NCBI GenBank assembly: GCA_903873655.1
Contig: CAIQPH010000245.1
Coordinates: forward strand, 1 to 39,193
Origin: an uncultured Holophagaceae bacterium
Lineage (GTDB): Bacteria > Acidobacteriota > Holophagae > Holophagales > Holophagaceae
Reading direction: 5' to 3'
Length of the DNA: 39,193 bases
Shown here: piece after piece, positions 27,858-38,116 of the stretch
Position numbering within the stretch: position 1 is the stretch's first letter
Layout of the letters: the number at the start of each line of letters is the position of its first letter
The notes under the pieces: model-generated
What the model was told of the DNA's origin: nothing
The model's input: only the letters and a program-made list of their open reading frames with translations
Databases searched by the model: none
Position numbers and translations under genes: made by a program

Positions 27858-30800
27858 ATGCTTGCGGCCATTCACCGGCAGTGCGAGGGCCTTTGTCTTT
27901 CTGCGCCTACTCATCTGACCAAGAGGATCGGTGCTTGGATGCGCCGTGCACTAAAGAACCCCAACCCGAGGTCGCAGAGAGTCAGCTGGCTGGTTCTCCT
28001 TGCACTGACTGGGCTCTTGCTATTCGCAGCGACTGCACCCTCCATTACAACGCAACCTGCCAGCCAGACCGTGACACTAGGAACCAAGGCCACATTCAGT
28101 GTGGTGGCAAGCGGGACAGCACCGCTTACCTATCAGTGGTCAAAGAATGGGACCGCGATCACGGGGGCCACAGCCGCCTCGTACACGACACCTGCGACGG
28201 TGAGCACTGACAGCGGTTCAACCTTCAGCGTCAAGGTTAAAAATTTGGCGGGTACCAAGACGAGCAATTCCGCGCCACTCACGGTGAACCTGCCACCGAC
28301 CATTTCAACCCAACCCGCGAGCAAGAGTGTGGTGCTTGGATCCACTGCTTCATTCACGGTCGTGGCCTCCGGAACCGGGACTCTTGGTTATCAATGGTCC
28401 AGGAATGGCACAACCATCAGTGGGGCGACAGCGGCGACCTATACAACAGCGGCCACCGTTGCCGGAGATAACGGCGCAACCTTCACGGTGAAGGTGACGA
28501 ACACCTATGGAAACGTCACTAGTGCTGCGGCCACGCTGACCCTGAATCTTCCGCCATCGATCACGACGCAGCCAGTTTCCAAGACAGTAAACTTGGGTGC
28601 GGCTGCCACCTTCTCTGTGGCGGCCACAGGAACAGGAGCGCTGACCTATCAATGGTCCAAGAATGGATCCGTAATCAGTGGAGCCACGGCGGCAACCTAC
28701 ACCACGCCAGTAACCGCCGTGGTCGACAACGGGGCCACATTCACAGCGAAGGTGACCAATTCAGTTGGAACTGTGACAAGTTCTGCGGCCACTCTGACCC
28801 TGAACTTGCCCCCAACGATTACCAGCTTCACGCCAATTTCCGGTGGCGTCGGCACATCTGTAGCGCTGACGGGCACGAACTACACAGGCGTAACGGCGGT
28901 CAAATTCAACGGGATAGCCGCCAGTAGCTACACCGTGGGAGGTGCGACTTCGATTACAGTCGTGGCGCCGAATGGAGTGACCACTGGGAAGCTGAGCGTG
29001 ACGACTGCTAGTGGGACCGCGACAAGCTCGGCGAGCTTCACGGTTGTGGCGGCACCAACCATCACCAGTTTTACGCCTTCCAGTGTTGGCGCGGGGACCA
29101 CGGTGACCCTGACTGGGACAACCTTTACCGGTGCGACTTCCGTAAAATTTAATGGGTTGGCCGCTGCCAGTTATAAGGTTGTCAGCGCGACATCGATCAC
29201 CGCTGTGGTGCCCACCGGGGCAACGGCGGGGCCAATCAGCGTGACAACGCCTGGTGGAACTGGGACCAGTTCGTCCAGCTTTACTGTAGTTTTGCCACCT
29301 ACTCAGCCTGTGATCACGGCGTCCAATGCAGTGACCAGTGGACAGATGGGCTGCCTCGCTTCGGTTCCACCCCAAACGGGATGCACCTTTGCCTGGAACC
29401 TCATTGGCGGATCCATCACCGCCGGTTCCACTACAACCCAGATCTTGTACACGCCTAAATCTCTTTCCATAGTTAACGGAAGAGCCGGCCACACATCCAC
29501 TCTTCTGCCTAATGGAAAAGTCTTGGTGATTGGGGGCACCTTCGCCACGGCTGGTGCAGAGCTCTTCAATCCAGCCACAGGAACGTTTGCTCTCACAGGT
29601 TCATTGACGACACCCAGGTCGTGGCATACCGCAACGCTGCTCTCGAATGGGAAGGTCCTGGTGATCGGAGGGTACGATGTCTCCGGGAATGTCGTTTCTA
29701 GCGTGGAAATTTTTGATCCTTCTAAAGGGACATTTTCACAACTCAGTTCCATGAAAACCCCAAGGGTGAATCACACGGCGACCCTGCTCGCAGATGGAAG
29801 GTTGCTCCTAACTGGTGGTTATTCCGGGAATGGAAGTTTGGCTAGTGCAGAACTCTTTGACCCCACGACTACTACCTTTACCCCCACGACTTCCTCAATG
29901 ACGGTCCAAAGAAACTACCACTCCGCCACACTTCTTCCTAACGGTCAAGTGCTTCTGGTTGGCGGCTACAGTGATGTAGCCGCTAACGCCAGCGCCGAAT
30001 TGTTCAACCCTTCAACCGGAATTTTTACCGCGTTGCCGGGTCCCCTTCTTACTGCACGGTGCCAGCATACAGCAACGCTTCTCCAGAATGGAGATGTGCT
30101 TGTTGTCGGTGGAAGCGATAACAATTGGAACGTTCTTGCGAGCGCTGAAATATTCACTCAGGCTCAGGGAACCTTCACGTTGTCTAGCCCCATGGTAGAT
30201 GGGAGAACTGGTCATACCGCTACACCATTAGGGAATGGAAAGGTATTAGTTGTCGGTGGGTTCGGAGTTTCACCTGCGATTCTCGGCGCGGAATGCTTTG
30301 ATCCTGCCACTGGCACTTTCTCGCAGGTGGCCATGATTACAGATCGAGGCAGTCATGCCACCTCTCTCTTGGCCAGTGGTTTGGTCATCGTGACGGGCGG
30401 GACGGACAACGTAAATACGCTGACCAGTGCGGAGATCTTTGACCCTTCTTCGGCTGCATTTGGTAATGCAGTACTGAGCTGTACGGTTACTAACGCTGCG
30501 GCGTCTGTTTCGGGCACCAAGGGCTTTCTCGTGGCACCAGTGGTTATCGTGCCTGTGATTACGGCTCCAGCCCAGGTGGTTGAAAATCAAACGGGCTGCA
30601 GTGCCTCAATTCCAGCCCAGGCCGGTTGCATGTACACGTGGACCATTTCTAATGGCGCCATCACGGGCGGCAACGGAACAACCAGTCTCACCTTTACGGC
30701 AGGGACTGCAGGATCTCCTGTGAACTTATCGTGCACGGTGACGAATGTCGCGGGTTCCGCTCAAACTGGCAATGTCACGGTCAATTTGCTTTCATCCAAA

Positions 30801-33800
30801 TACATGACTATCACGCCTTCCACCGCTGTCGTGGCACCGGGCGCGTATGTAACCATCAACTCGGATAGGCCCGTGGTGTGGGTAAGTGGCGAAAATAATT
30901 ATGATATTAATATTAGTAGTACGTGGTTCTGGCCTTTTGAAATGTCTGTGCTTTGCCGCATGCCAGATCAGATTGGTACCTACGAACTTGATGCTTATAG
31001 CACTGGGAATCCGTCCCTGAAAGCCGAAGTCTACATCACTGTGGTCACTCCGGGTTCCCCTGTGATTAACAGTTTCACAGCTAGCTCCACCTCCGTTCAC
31101 GCGGGTCAGCCAGTCACATTGAGCTGGAATGTCAGTAATGCGACTTCAGTCAATCTCAGTTATTGTGATGCCACCACCAATGGATATTTCTATTCTCTTC
31201 CGATCTCAACAGGGAATACGAGCTTGGTTGTGTATCCAAAAAACATAACTAAGTATAAATTAGATGCATCCGAGAATGGGTTTGGGACAGTGAACGCATT
31301 CCTGACTGTAAATGCAGACATGGCGCCCACGATTACGAGTTTCACGGTGTCTCCCGCAAGCCTTACTCTGGGGGATAGCTCCCAATTATCAGCCACGTTC
31401 ACGAACGGGACGGGTTCCATCAGTGAGGGGGTTGGACCGGTGCAGAGCGGTGTCCCAGTCACCGAGTCTCCAACCAAATACGGGAAATACACCCTCTCGG
31501 TGACAAACCCATACGGCGCAACTGCAACGAAAGATCTAAACCTGAATGTACTCGTTTCCGGCCAATATTCGACCTTGCCAAATATGCAACAGGCTCAGGC
31601 CGCTAGCCAGCCCGCGCTCTTGCGAGATGGAAGAGTTCTGTTCGTCGGTGGCACCACGAAGAACTGGAATGGGACATGGGGCCCGACTACTGGGGCTGCT
31701 CAGGTCTTCGATTCCGCGTCAGGTACTTTCCAAAGTGTGGGTTCCTTGGTAGGGGAGAGAGTCGGGCACACGGCCACGTCATGCTCAGATGGTCAAGTGC
31801 TGGTTTGGGGGGGTATTGATGGAAATTATTCACCCGAGCGTTTTCTAAATACCTTCGAAATCTTCGACCCAAAATCGAATGCATTCAGCTCGTACGACCT
31901 TGGCGGGACATATACGCAAAATTCGATCGTGTCGAGGATTGGTCATACGGCGACCCAGCTTGCGGATGGTCGCGTGCTAATCGCTGGGGGGCAGTCAATA
32001 CCGGACGGGTTGAACCAGGTTTCTAACAGCGACCTGGTGTCCATCGGCACATCACTTCTGGTGAACCTTAGTAACCCCTTTCAGGATTACCCGACTTTCG
32101 TCGTAACGGGAGCTATGACTACGCCACGCACAGGCCATGTATCTGTCCGCCTGATGGATGGCCGTGTACTAGTGGCTGGAGGCGGCAATCAGGTGACATC
32201 CTTCACAAGCGCGGAACTCTACGACCCTGCGAAAGGAACCTGGTCACCCGCGGGAAATCTGAGTCAGGCGGCACATGCCAAAAACCCCATTCTTCTCCCG
32301 GATGGGCGAGTGCTATTTGACGGACTCGAAATCTTTGATCCGACGACGTCAACCTTTTCCCCTTTGGCGAGTCCCTACACCGGGTTCTCGGGCTTTGGGG
32401 GAAACGCCGTTCTTCTTCCGAATGGCATGATCCACATGGGGTATTTACCGTCTTCGACCAGTGTCCCTGTGCTCTATGATTTTGTACTCAATGCTTGTTA
32501 TGGCACAGTCAACCCCTCTCCGGTGGGCAGTTCCGACGACATTACATTGCTTCAGGATGGCACGCTGCTATTTGCGGGCGGTCAGGATCCGAGGGCTGTT
32601 CGTTTCGACTCCCAGTCTCCACTAAGTGTCCAGCCTGCTCTTGGCCATACCAATGTGGGACTATCTCTGACTCTGAGGGCATCAGGGCAGGATTCGGCCG
32701 GGGCAATCTGGAGTGCATCGGGCGGCACCATCCTCCAGGACGATACCTTCCAGGCCCAGACAGCAGGGACCTACGCGGTCACCGCGACAGCATCCACCGG
32801 GGCCAGGTCTACGGCCTGGGTCGAAGTCCACCCAGCCATCCAGGTGATCATCGGAACCATCATTCCTCCGGCGCCAGGGGGCTTCAACGTGGGTGTCCCT
32901 GGCGCCATTCACGCCCGCGTGCTCAACACTCCCAATCAAGGTGTGAACTGGAGCGTCCAGGAAGGGGGTGTGGCTGGGACCATCACCGGCGACGGCATCT
33001 TCACGGGGACAACCCCTGGTATCTGTCATGTGGTGGCCACCAGCATGGCCGACCCCACCCGATTCGTCAGCGCCGCAATCGTCGTGAATCCAAGCGGAGG
33101 CGGCCCCATTCAGGTCCCTGTCATATCTACATTCGCATCGGATACACCCACCGTGGAACCGGGCCGGGCCGCCAACCTTTCCTGGAATGTAATTGGGGCC
33201 TACCAGTTGGTCCTGACCGGTGGTGGTCTCAGGAACGATGTTACGGGGTTAACCGGAATGGCCGTGTTTCCCACGGCCAACACGCAGTACCAACTCACAG
33301 CTCTGAATTCCGTTGGATCCTCCTACAGCCAGACGATCACCATCCATGTCAGCACCATGCCCGTGACGATCAGCATTTCGCCAATGACGGCCACGATCTA
33401 CGCAGGGCAGTCGATGGTGTTTGGATTTTCTTTGTCTGCACCCACCAACCGGGTGACTTGGTCGGCAACAGGGGGGAGCATCACTCCGACTGGCGCCTAC
33501 ACTGCCCCGGCTCAACCTGGGACCTACACGGTGACCGTGACAAGCGTCGATGATCCTAGGCAGTCGGCCACTGCTACAGTGACCGTACAAACACAGATGG
33601 TTGTCCCAGTCAGCGTCCAGATTTCGCCAAGCACCTTGGATATCTATACCTCCAAAACCTTCATCCTCGGAACCAGCGTGTCCGCGGGTCTTGGCCGCTC
33701 GACAGACGTCACCTGGACTGCCACGGGCGGAACCATCGTGTCCTTGGATGGGAACTCTGGTTACTTCACGGCACCCAGTGCAATTGGGGCATGCACCGTG

Positions 33801-35333
33801 ACTGCCACCAGCGTGGCCGATCCCACCAAGTCCGCGAGCTGTGTGGTCAATGTCAAGTCTGCGAGTGTCACCCTCGCAATCACTCCCTTGAGTGTGGAAC
33901 TGGGCCCCGGAGGAAGTTACAAATTCGGAACCAGCATGCAGGTGACTGGGAGTTCCGATACAAACCTGACCTGGAAAACAGAAGCAGGAACCATCGTCCC
34001 CTACCCGGATGGCAGTGCGCTATACCAGGCGCCTCTTAATGCCGGGACCTACCAGGTCAGTGCCGTCAGCAACGCGGACCCCAGGGTATTCGCAACGGCC
34101 ATGGTCACGGTGAACCCGGGGAAGTCCTTCCTGACGATCACGCCATCCGAGATCCATCTATCGATGGGTGCAACCCAGTCCTTTACCGTTCAAGGCTCCA
34201 ATCTGAACGGTGCCGTCCAATGGAGCATCGCGGAGTCGGGTGGAGGGACCATTGGTTCCGGTGGGTTCTACACGGCGCCAACCACACAAGGGACCTACAC
34301 GGTGGTTGCCCAGGGAACCAGCACCTCCGGGGATTCCCTTTTTGCCTCCGCCAAGGTCACTGTGGGATCTTTGGTGATCCAAGCTCCCAGTCAGCTCACG
34401 CTTTTACCTGGGGATTCCTATGCCTTCAAGGCCAGCCAGATCAACGGTTCCACGTTTGTCCTGACCTGGTCCATAGATGAAGGACTCCTTGGGGGGACCA
34501 TTACCTCCGGTGGCGCCTACACGGCACCCCTGCAAGCGGGCTTCTACCATGTCCGGGTCAGCAACGCGGGAGGGGAATCCGTCGTTCAAGAGGTTCTGGT
34601 CACCCTCATTGATGCCATCGGAATCTCTCCAAAGGTGGAAATCCTGGAGGAAGGGGACTACCTCCTATCCGTGTCCCTCCAGGCGTCCAATGGCAAACGC
34701 ACCACAAGGAAGGCCAGCCTTCATCTCACCGTCGGCATCCAGGAACCGGAGTTGACCTTTGGGGCCGATAGCCTCAAGACCGAGCTCGGAGTGGACGGTT
34801 CCTACCAGGTGGTGGACGTACGCATTGAGAAATCAACGCCGGATGATGTGGTGCCAGCCGATTCGCCAATGGATCTTGGAGCGACAGCAGCCTACCGAAT
34901 GGATCGACTGGAGAGGCCCTGGATTACAGCAGGAGGGTTGGTGCTCGCCGAGGCCCTGGACTTGAATGGGAATGGACTCGCCGACCAACTTCGGGTGACC
35001 TTTGCTGCGACCTTGGTCTCCATGGGGAGCTACGAATGGAGCGGGGCCTTGGTGGATGCCGATGGCTTGGTCATTGGCTATGCCTATGGCGGGCCCACTC
35101 AGTTGCCAGCAGGGGCCATTCGGCTGCCATTGATCTTTAGTGGTACAGCCATCAATTCCCACGGCAAGGATGGTCCGTACTATCTAAAGAACATTTTGCT
35201 CCAAGGGCCGGTTCTTGGTGGATCTGGAGATTGGTCTGGTGCCATCACCGGCTACACGGCAAGTCAGTTCGACTCCCCCGCCGCCCCCCTTACGGCCGCG
35301 CAAAGTCAAAAGGTGAATACCGCCCTTCCTTAG
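27858..35333 (+). CDS. Giant (2491 aa) secreted/surface protein with Ig-like, IPT/TIG and Kelch-type repeats
   Basis: Hydrophobic N-terminal segment WLVLLALTGLLLFAA; three Ig-like repeats (SITTQPxSxTVxLGxxATFSVxAxGTxxLTYQWSKNG); two IPT/TIG units (PTITSFTP...GTSVALTGTNYTGVTAVKFNG); Kelch-like motifs (GHTATLLxNGKVLVxGG...AEIFDPxTGTF); C-terminal bacterial Ig-like repeats (GTYTVTxTSVxDPxxSA). Start at 27858 (AGAGG upstream) or 27939. Confidence 0.9.
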   Translation: MLAAIHRQCEGLCLSAPTHLTKRIGAWMRRALKNPNPRSQRVSWLVLLALTGLLLFAATAPSITTQPASQTVTLGTKATFSVVASGTAPLTYQWSKNGTAITGATAASYTTPATVSTDSGSTFSVKVKNLAGTKTSNSAPLTVNLPPTISTQPASKSVVLGSTASFTVVASGTGTLGYQWSRNGTTISGATAATYTTAATVAGDNGATFTVKVTNTYGNVTSAAATLTLNLPPSITTQPVSKTVNLGAAATFSVAATGTGALTYQWSKNGSVISGATAATYTTPVTAVVDNGATFTAKVTNSVGTVTSSAATLTLNLPPTITSFTPISGGVGTSVALTGTNYTGVTAVKFNGIAASSYTVGGATSITVVAPNGVTTGKLSVTTASGTATSSASFTVVAAPTITSFTPSSVGAGTTVTLTGTTFTGATSVKFNGLAAASYKVVSATSITAVVPTGATAGPISVTTPGGTGTSSSSFTVVLPPTQPVITASNAVTSGQMGCLASVPPQTGCTFAWNLIGGSITAGSTTTQILYTPKSLSIVNGRAGHTSTLLPNGKVLVIGGTFATAGAELFNPATGTFALTGSLTTPRSWHTATLLSNGKVLVIGGYDVSGNVVSSVEIFDPSKGTFSQLSSMKTPRVNHTATLLADGRLLLTGGYSGNGSLASAELFDPTTTTFTPTTSSMTVQRNYHSATLLPNGQVLLVGGYSDVAANASAELFNPSTGIFTALPGPLLTARCQHTATLLQNGDVLVVGGSDNNWNVLASAEIFTQAQGTFTLSSPMVDGRTGHTATPLGNGKVLVVGGFGVSPAILGAECFDPATGTFSQVAMITDRGSHATSLLASGLVIVTGGTDNVNTLTSAEIFDPSSAAFGNAVLSCTVTNAAASVSGTKGFLVAPVVIVPVITAPAQVVENQTGCSASIPAQAGCMYTWTISNGAITGGNGTTSLTFTAGTAGSPVNLSCTVTNVAGSAQTGNVTVNLLSSKYMTITPSTAVVAPGAYVTINSDRPVVWVSGENNYDINISSTWFWPFEMSVLCRMPDQIGTYELDAYSTGNPSLKAEVYITVVTPGSPVINSFTASSTSVHAGQPVTLSWNVSNATSVNLSYCDATTNGYFYSLPISTGNTSLVVYPKNITKYKLDASENGFGTVNAFLTVNADMAPTITSFTVSPASLTLGDSSQLSATFTNGTGSISEGVGPVQSGVPVTESPTKYGKYTLSVTNPYGATATKDLNLNVLVSGQYSTLPNMQQAQAASQPALLRDGRVLFVGGTTKNWNGTWGPTTGAAQVFDSASGTFQSVGSLVGERVGHTATSCSDGQVLVWGGIDGNYSPERFLNTFEIFDPKSNAFSSYDLGGTYTQNSIVSRIGHTATQLADGRVLIAGGQSIPDGLNQVSNSDLVSIGTSLLVNLSNPFQDYPTFVVTGAMTTPRTGHVSVRLMDGRVLVAGGGNQVTSFTSAELYDPAKGTWSPAGNLSQAAHAKNPILLPDGRVLFDGLEIFDPTTSTFSPLASPYTGFSGFGGNAVLLPNGMIHMGYLPSSTSVPVLYDFVLNACYGTVNPSPVGSSDDITLLQDGTLLFAGGQDPRAVRFDSQSPLSVQPALGHTNVGLSLTLRASGQDSAGAIWSASGGTILQDDTFQAQTAGTYAVTATASTGARSTAWVEVHPAIQVIIGTIIPPAPGGFNVGVPGAIHARVLNTPNQGVNWSVQEGGVAGTITGDGIFTGTTPGICHVVATSMADPTRFVSAAIVVNPSGGGPIQVPVISTFASDTPTVEPGRAANLSWNVIGAYQLVLTGGGLRNDVTGLTGMAVFPTANTQYQLTALNSVGSSYSQTITIHVSTMPVTISISPMTATIYAGQSMVFGFSLSAPTNRVTWSATGGSITPTGAYTAPAQPGTYTVTVTSVDDPRQSATATVTVQTQMVVPVSVQISPSTLDIYTSKTFILGTSVSAGLGRSTDVTWTATGGTIVSLDGNSGYFTAPSAIGACTVTATSVADPTKSASCVVNVKSASVTLAITPLSVELGPGGSYKFGTSMQVTGSSDTNLTWKTEAGTIVPYPDGSALYQAPLNAGTYQVSAVSNADPRVFATAMVTVNPGKSFLTITPSEIHLSMGATQSFTVQGSNLNGAVQWSIAESGGGTIGSGGFYTAPTTQGTYTVVAQGTSTSGDSLFASAKVTVGSLVIQAPSQLTLLPGDSYAFKASQINGSTFVLTWSIDEGLLGGTITSGGAYTAPLQAGFYHVRVSNAGGESVVQEVLVTLIDAIGISPKVEILEEGDYLLSVSLQASNGKRTTRKASLHLTVGIQEPELTFGADSLKTELGVDGSYQVVDVRIEKSTPDDVVPADSPMDLGATAAYRMDRLERPWITAGGLVLAEALDLNGNGLADQLRVTFAATLVSMGSYEWSGALVDADGLVIGYAYGGPTQLPAGAIRLPLIFSGTAINSHGKDGPYYLKNILLQGPVLGGSGDWSGAITGYTASQFDSPAAPLTAAQSQKVNTALP

Positions 35334-35383
35334 CCCTTGAAATCTACTGTTCAACAACCCACGAAGAAGGGGGTGAAGCCGTG

Positions 35384-37366
35384 ATGTTCCTGCAATGGTC
35401 GGCTCGGTTGTTAGTTGGTATTGCATTGAGTTCCCTTGGCACAACGGTTCCCCTTCTGGCCCAGATGAGAGGACATTCCCCGAACCGGCTCCAGCCGCTG
35501 GACCAGGTGGGCCAAGCCCTCCCAACCATGGCCAAGGGAATTCAGCAGCAAGCCATGGCCGCTGTTAGCAACACGGAATCGGACTATCTGGACCCGGCCT
35601 TTTGGAACGCGCCCCCATTTCTTGATGGCAACGTCCCTTTCAAATGGCCAAGTGATTGGGGGGTGGCAGATCGACGGGGTGATACTCGCCTCAAGAGCAG
35701 TCGGATTCTGGCGAAGTGGAACCCGCAACATGATGGAACGGGTTCGGACCACTTCTATCTTCGCTTCGACCTTCAGCGCGTCGTGACCAGCGCCGCTGAT
35801 TTCACCAGCCAGGGCCATTTAAGCGACACCACCTATGCCCGAATGCGGGATGCTGGACTCCTCTCAGCCAAAACCACCATCAAGATCGAGTTGGGCGTTG
35901 CCTACGAAAAGCCAGACTATACGGTGAACTATGTCAACTGGAGCGAGCAGGTTCATCTCCACGACTTGACCTACGACGTGATGGTGCTGGACATCAATGG
36001 AACGCCGTTGAACATCCTTTTCCCGGGACTCAAATATGGTCGCTTCGTCCCAACCATGCCACTGACAGTCCCCACCAGCGCCCTCCGTTTCCCGGTCAAG
36101 GGCGCCCCCGAGCCCACCCCTGCCTGGAACGTGATTCACTTCAAGCTGGTTCCCCCGCAAGTCACGTCACCCGATGTGTATGGGGGAGCTGGTTACTACC
36201 GGCACGCCAAAATTCCCGCCACCTTTATTCCGTACAGCTTTCTCCTGGATGCGGAGTTGTCATTTGGGGCAGTTGCACCGATCTTCCTGGTGCATGGGAC
36301 GAATGCGAAGCCGGACACATGGGATCTGCCAGGCAACGGACATAGCTTTAACGACTACTTTTCTACATTTCATGGTGTCTATTTTAATGACATCGCGCTC
36401 CTACCCAACGGAGCCGTAAATGGGAATGGCACCATGCTGGAGGGACAAATCGCAGATCGGTTAGCAAGCGTGGGGGCCAAGCGATGTCATATCGTGGCTC
36501 ACAGCAAGGGAGGCAATGACAGCCGGGCCATGATTTCGATCCACTACGGCAAGAAGTGGAATCAATCGCTAGATCAACCAAAACATTTTGAAGTCCTCTC
36601 TCTGTATACCCTTGATACGCCCCATCGAGGCACGATCATGGCGGACATTTCATGGTCCGTCCAGAATGCCAAAGGATCTGTGGTTGCGGATCCCAATTGG
36701 CCAGGACTCCAGACCCTCGTGAATTTGGATTATTGGTGGTTACACCAGTCTTGGCCTTTCCATCCCGATAGCAAGGCATGCGCACCGACAGGGGATGCTC
36801 TAGATAATAATAGAACGGAATACATGAAGAATTGGAATGATTCACATTATATTGATCTTTATAAAGCAAATTCTACCAATGATGAAATAATACCCATTAA
36901 ATTTTATAATACGGCAGCCAATGCGGATTGGAGCATCAGAAATTTGCAAATAGATAGCACAGAAAACTTTCTTGAAGGCGGTGGTCTTATTTATGGTAAT
37001 AGTTCTCAATATCCTTTGAATAACCTTGCGACATCTGCCTATCAGATTCTGTATTGGGCGAAGCGAGTCGATGCGCGAACCTCTACCCGCCCGGTGACTG
37101 TTAGAGATAAAGAAGGCAATACCTACACGATCAACAGGCTTGTGACAGAACTATTTGTACCATCTAGCAATCCTCAAGCAAATGGAACCTGGAACGATTC
37201 AGTCGTAGCCATAGATAGCGCGATTTATGACGGTAGTATCCCTTTTTGTCCTGCCTCTATCCCAAGTCTAGGCGGCGTCCTTCTTGGGAATCATTCCGGC
37301 ATTAAGACAAGAACCATGGCTTCAGAAATCGTCAATCAAATTCGATCCGATTGGGTTATTCAATAG
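35384..37366 (+). CDS. Secreted lipase-like alpha/beta hydrolase
   Basis: Signal-peptide-like MFLQWSARLLVGIALSSLGTTVPLLAQ; oxyanion-region APIFLVHGTNAKPDTWD; nucleophile elbow HIVAHSKGGNDSR; late GNHSGIKT as candidate catalytic His. ATG at 35384 preferred over 35231. Confidence 0.8.
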   Translation: MFLQWSARLLVGIALSSLGTTVPLLAQMRGHSPNRLQPLDQVGQALPTMAKGIQQQAMAAVSNTESDYLDPAFWNAPPFLDGNVPFKWPSDWGVADRRGDTRLKSSRILAKWNPQHDGTGSDHFYLRFDLQRVVTSAADFTSQGHLSDTTYARMRDAGLLSAKTTIKIELGVAYEKPDYTVNYVNWSEQVHLHDLTYDVMVLDINGTPLNILFPGLKYGRFVPTMPLTVPTSALRFPVKGAPEPTPAWNVIHFKLVPPQVTSPDVYGGAGYYRHAKIPATFIPYSFLLDAELSFGAVAPIFLVHGTNAKPDTWDLPGNGHSFNDYFSTFHGVYFNDIALLPNGAVNGNGTMLEGQIADRLASVGAKRCHIVAHSKGGNDSRAMISIHYGKKWNQSLDQPKHFEVLSLYTLDTPHRGTIMADISWSVQNAKGSVVADPNWPGLQTLVNLDYWWLHQSWPFHPDSKACAPTGDALDNNRTEYMKNWNDSHYIDLYKANSTNDEIIPIKFYNTAANADWSIRNLQIDSTENFLEGGGLIYGNSSQYPLNNLATSAYQILYWAKRVDARTSTRPVTVRDKEGNTYTINRLVTELFVPSSNPQANGTWNDSVVAIDSAIYDGSIPFCPASIPSLGGVLLGNHSGIKTRTMASEIVNQIRSDWVIQ

Positions 37367-37387
37367 TTTATTAGAGGGAGTCTTATT

Positions 37388-38092
37388 ATGGGTTTTTTAA
37401 AAAATAAAAAAACAATAATCCCATCAATTATACTTTTCTTACTTGTGGTTGGTTCTACCCTTGGACTTTTTCGAAAAGTCAGCGTTGGCTCCATGGAGGC
37501 GAATCATCCATGGATGACCTTCGAACCAACCAGAGAACAGGGGATGCCTCATCCTATGGGGGATATCCAGGATCCAAATATCGTCTATTTTGTGTTTGTC
37601 GAGAAATCAGGAGAAGCGGTAAAGGTCAATTTAAATACAAAGGAAATATCGCCATATCATTTTAAGGTTGAAAAATGGGAAGATGTTCATAAGTTCACTT
37701 TGAGATATAATCTTGGTTCTCATTTTGAAAACCCGAAGGCACCCACGTGGATTGAATTTCGCGGCAAGAAAAAAGTGGGAAATGGCCTTCACTTGTTTGG
37801 TGATCCTGTTCCCAATCGGCCTGGAATCTATGAAGATACTCGAAGAACAGGCTATTATTATATTATGGACAGCCGGAATAATGTTCCCGTTGAATTACTT
37901 AGAGTGAAAATTGCCAACGCTGAAATCGACTTCGGAGGGCTTGGGACTGCATACATTAGCCCGGATGAAAAATGGCTTATATATGTATTGGATGGTTATG
38001 TCGCGCGGACCTTCGTTTTCAATCGCGAGCAACAGAATATTCCTTCATTTCAATTAGACCATGAAGACAAAGTTACAGAAATATGGAATTAA
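37388..38092 (+). CDS. Hypothetical membrane-anchored/exported protein
   Basis: 234 aa; N-terminal TM/signal TIIPSIILFLLVVGSTLGLF; AT-rich; no recognised family. ISPDEKWLIYVLDGY is reminiscent of beta-propeller repeats. Confidence 0.75.
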   Translation: MGFLKNKKTIIPSIILFLLVVGSTLGLFRKVSVGSMEANHPWMTFEPTREQGMPHPMGDIQDPNIVYFVFVEKSGEAVKVNLNTKEISPYHFKVEKWEDVHKFTLRYNLGSHFENPKAPTWIEFRGKKKVGNGLHLFGDPVPNRPGIYEDTRRTGYYYIMDSRNNVPVELLRVKIANAEIDFGGLGTAYISPDEKWLIYVLDGYVARTFVFNREQQNIPSFQLDHEDKVTEIWN

Positions 38093-38116
38093 GGTCGAAA
38101 AACAAGGAAACCAAAT

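Noticed and set aside
28037-28810. Tandem DNA repeat or satellite across the Ig-like units
   Set aside because: The repetition is at protein-domain level with substantial nucleotide divergence; explained by tandem Ig domains.
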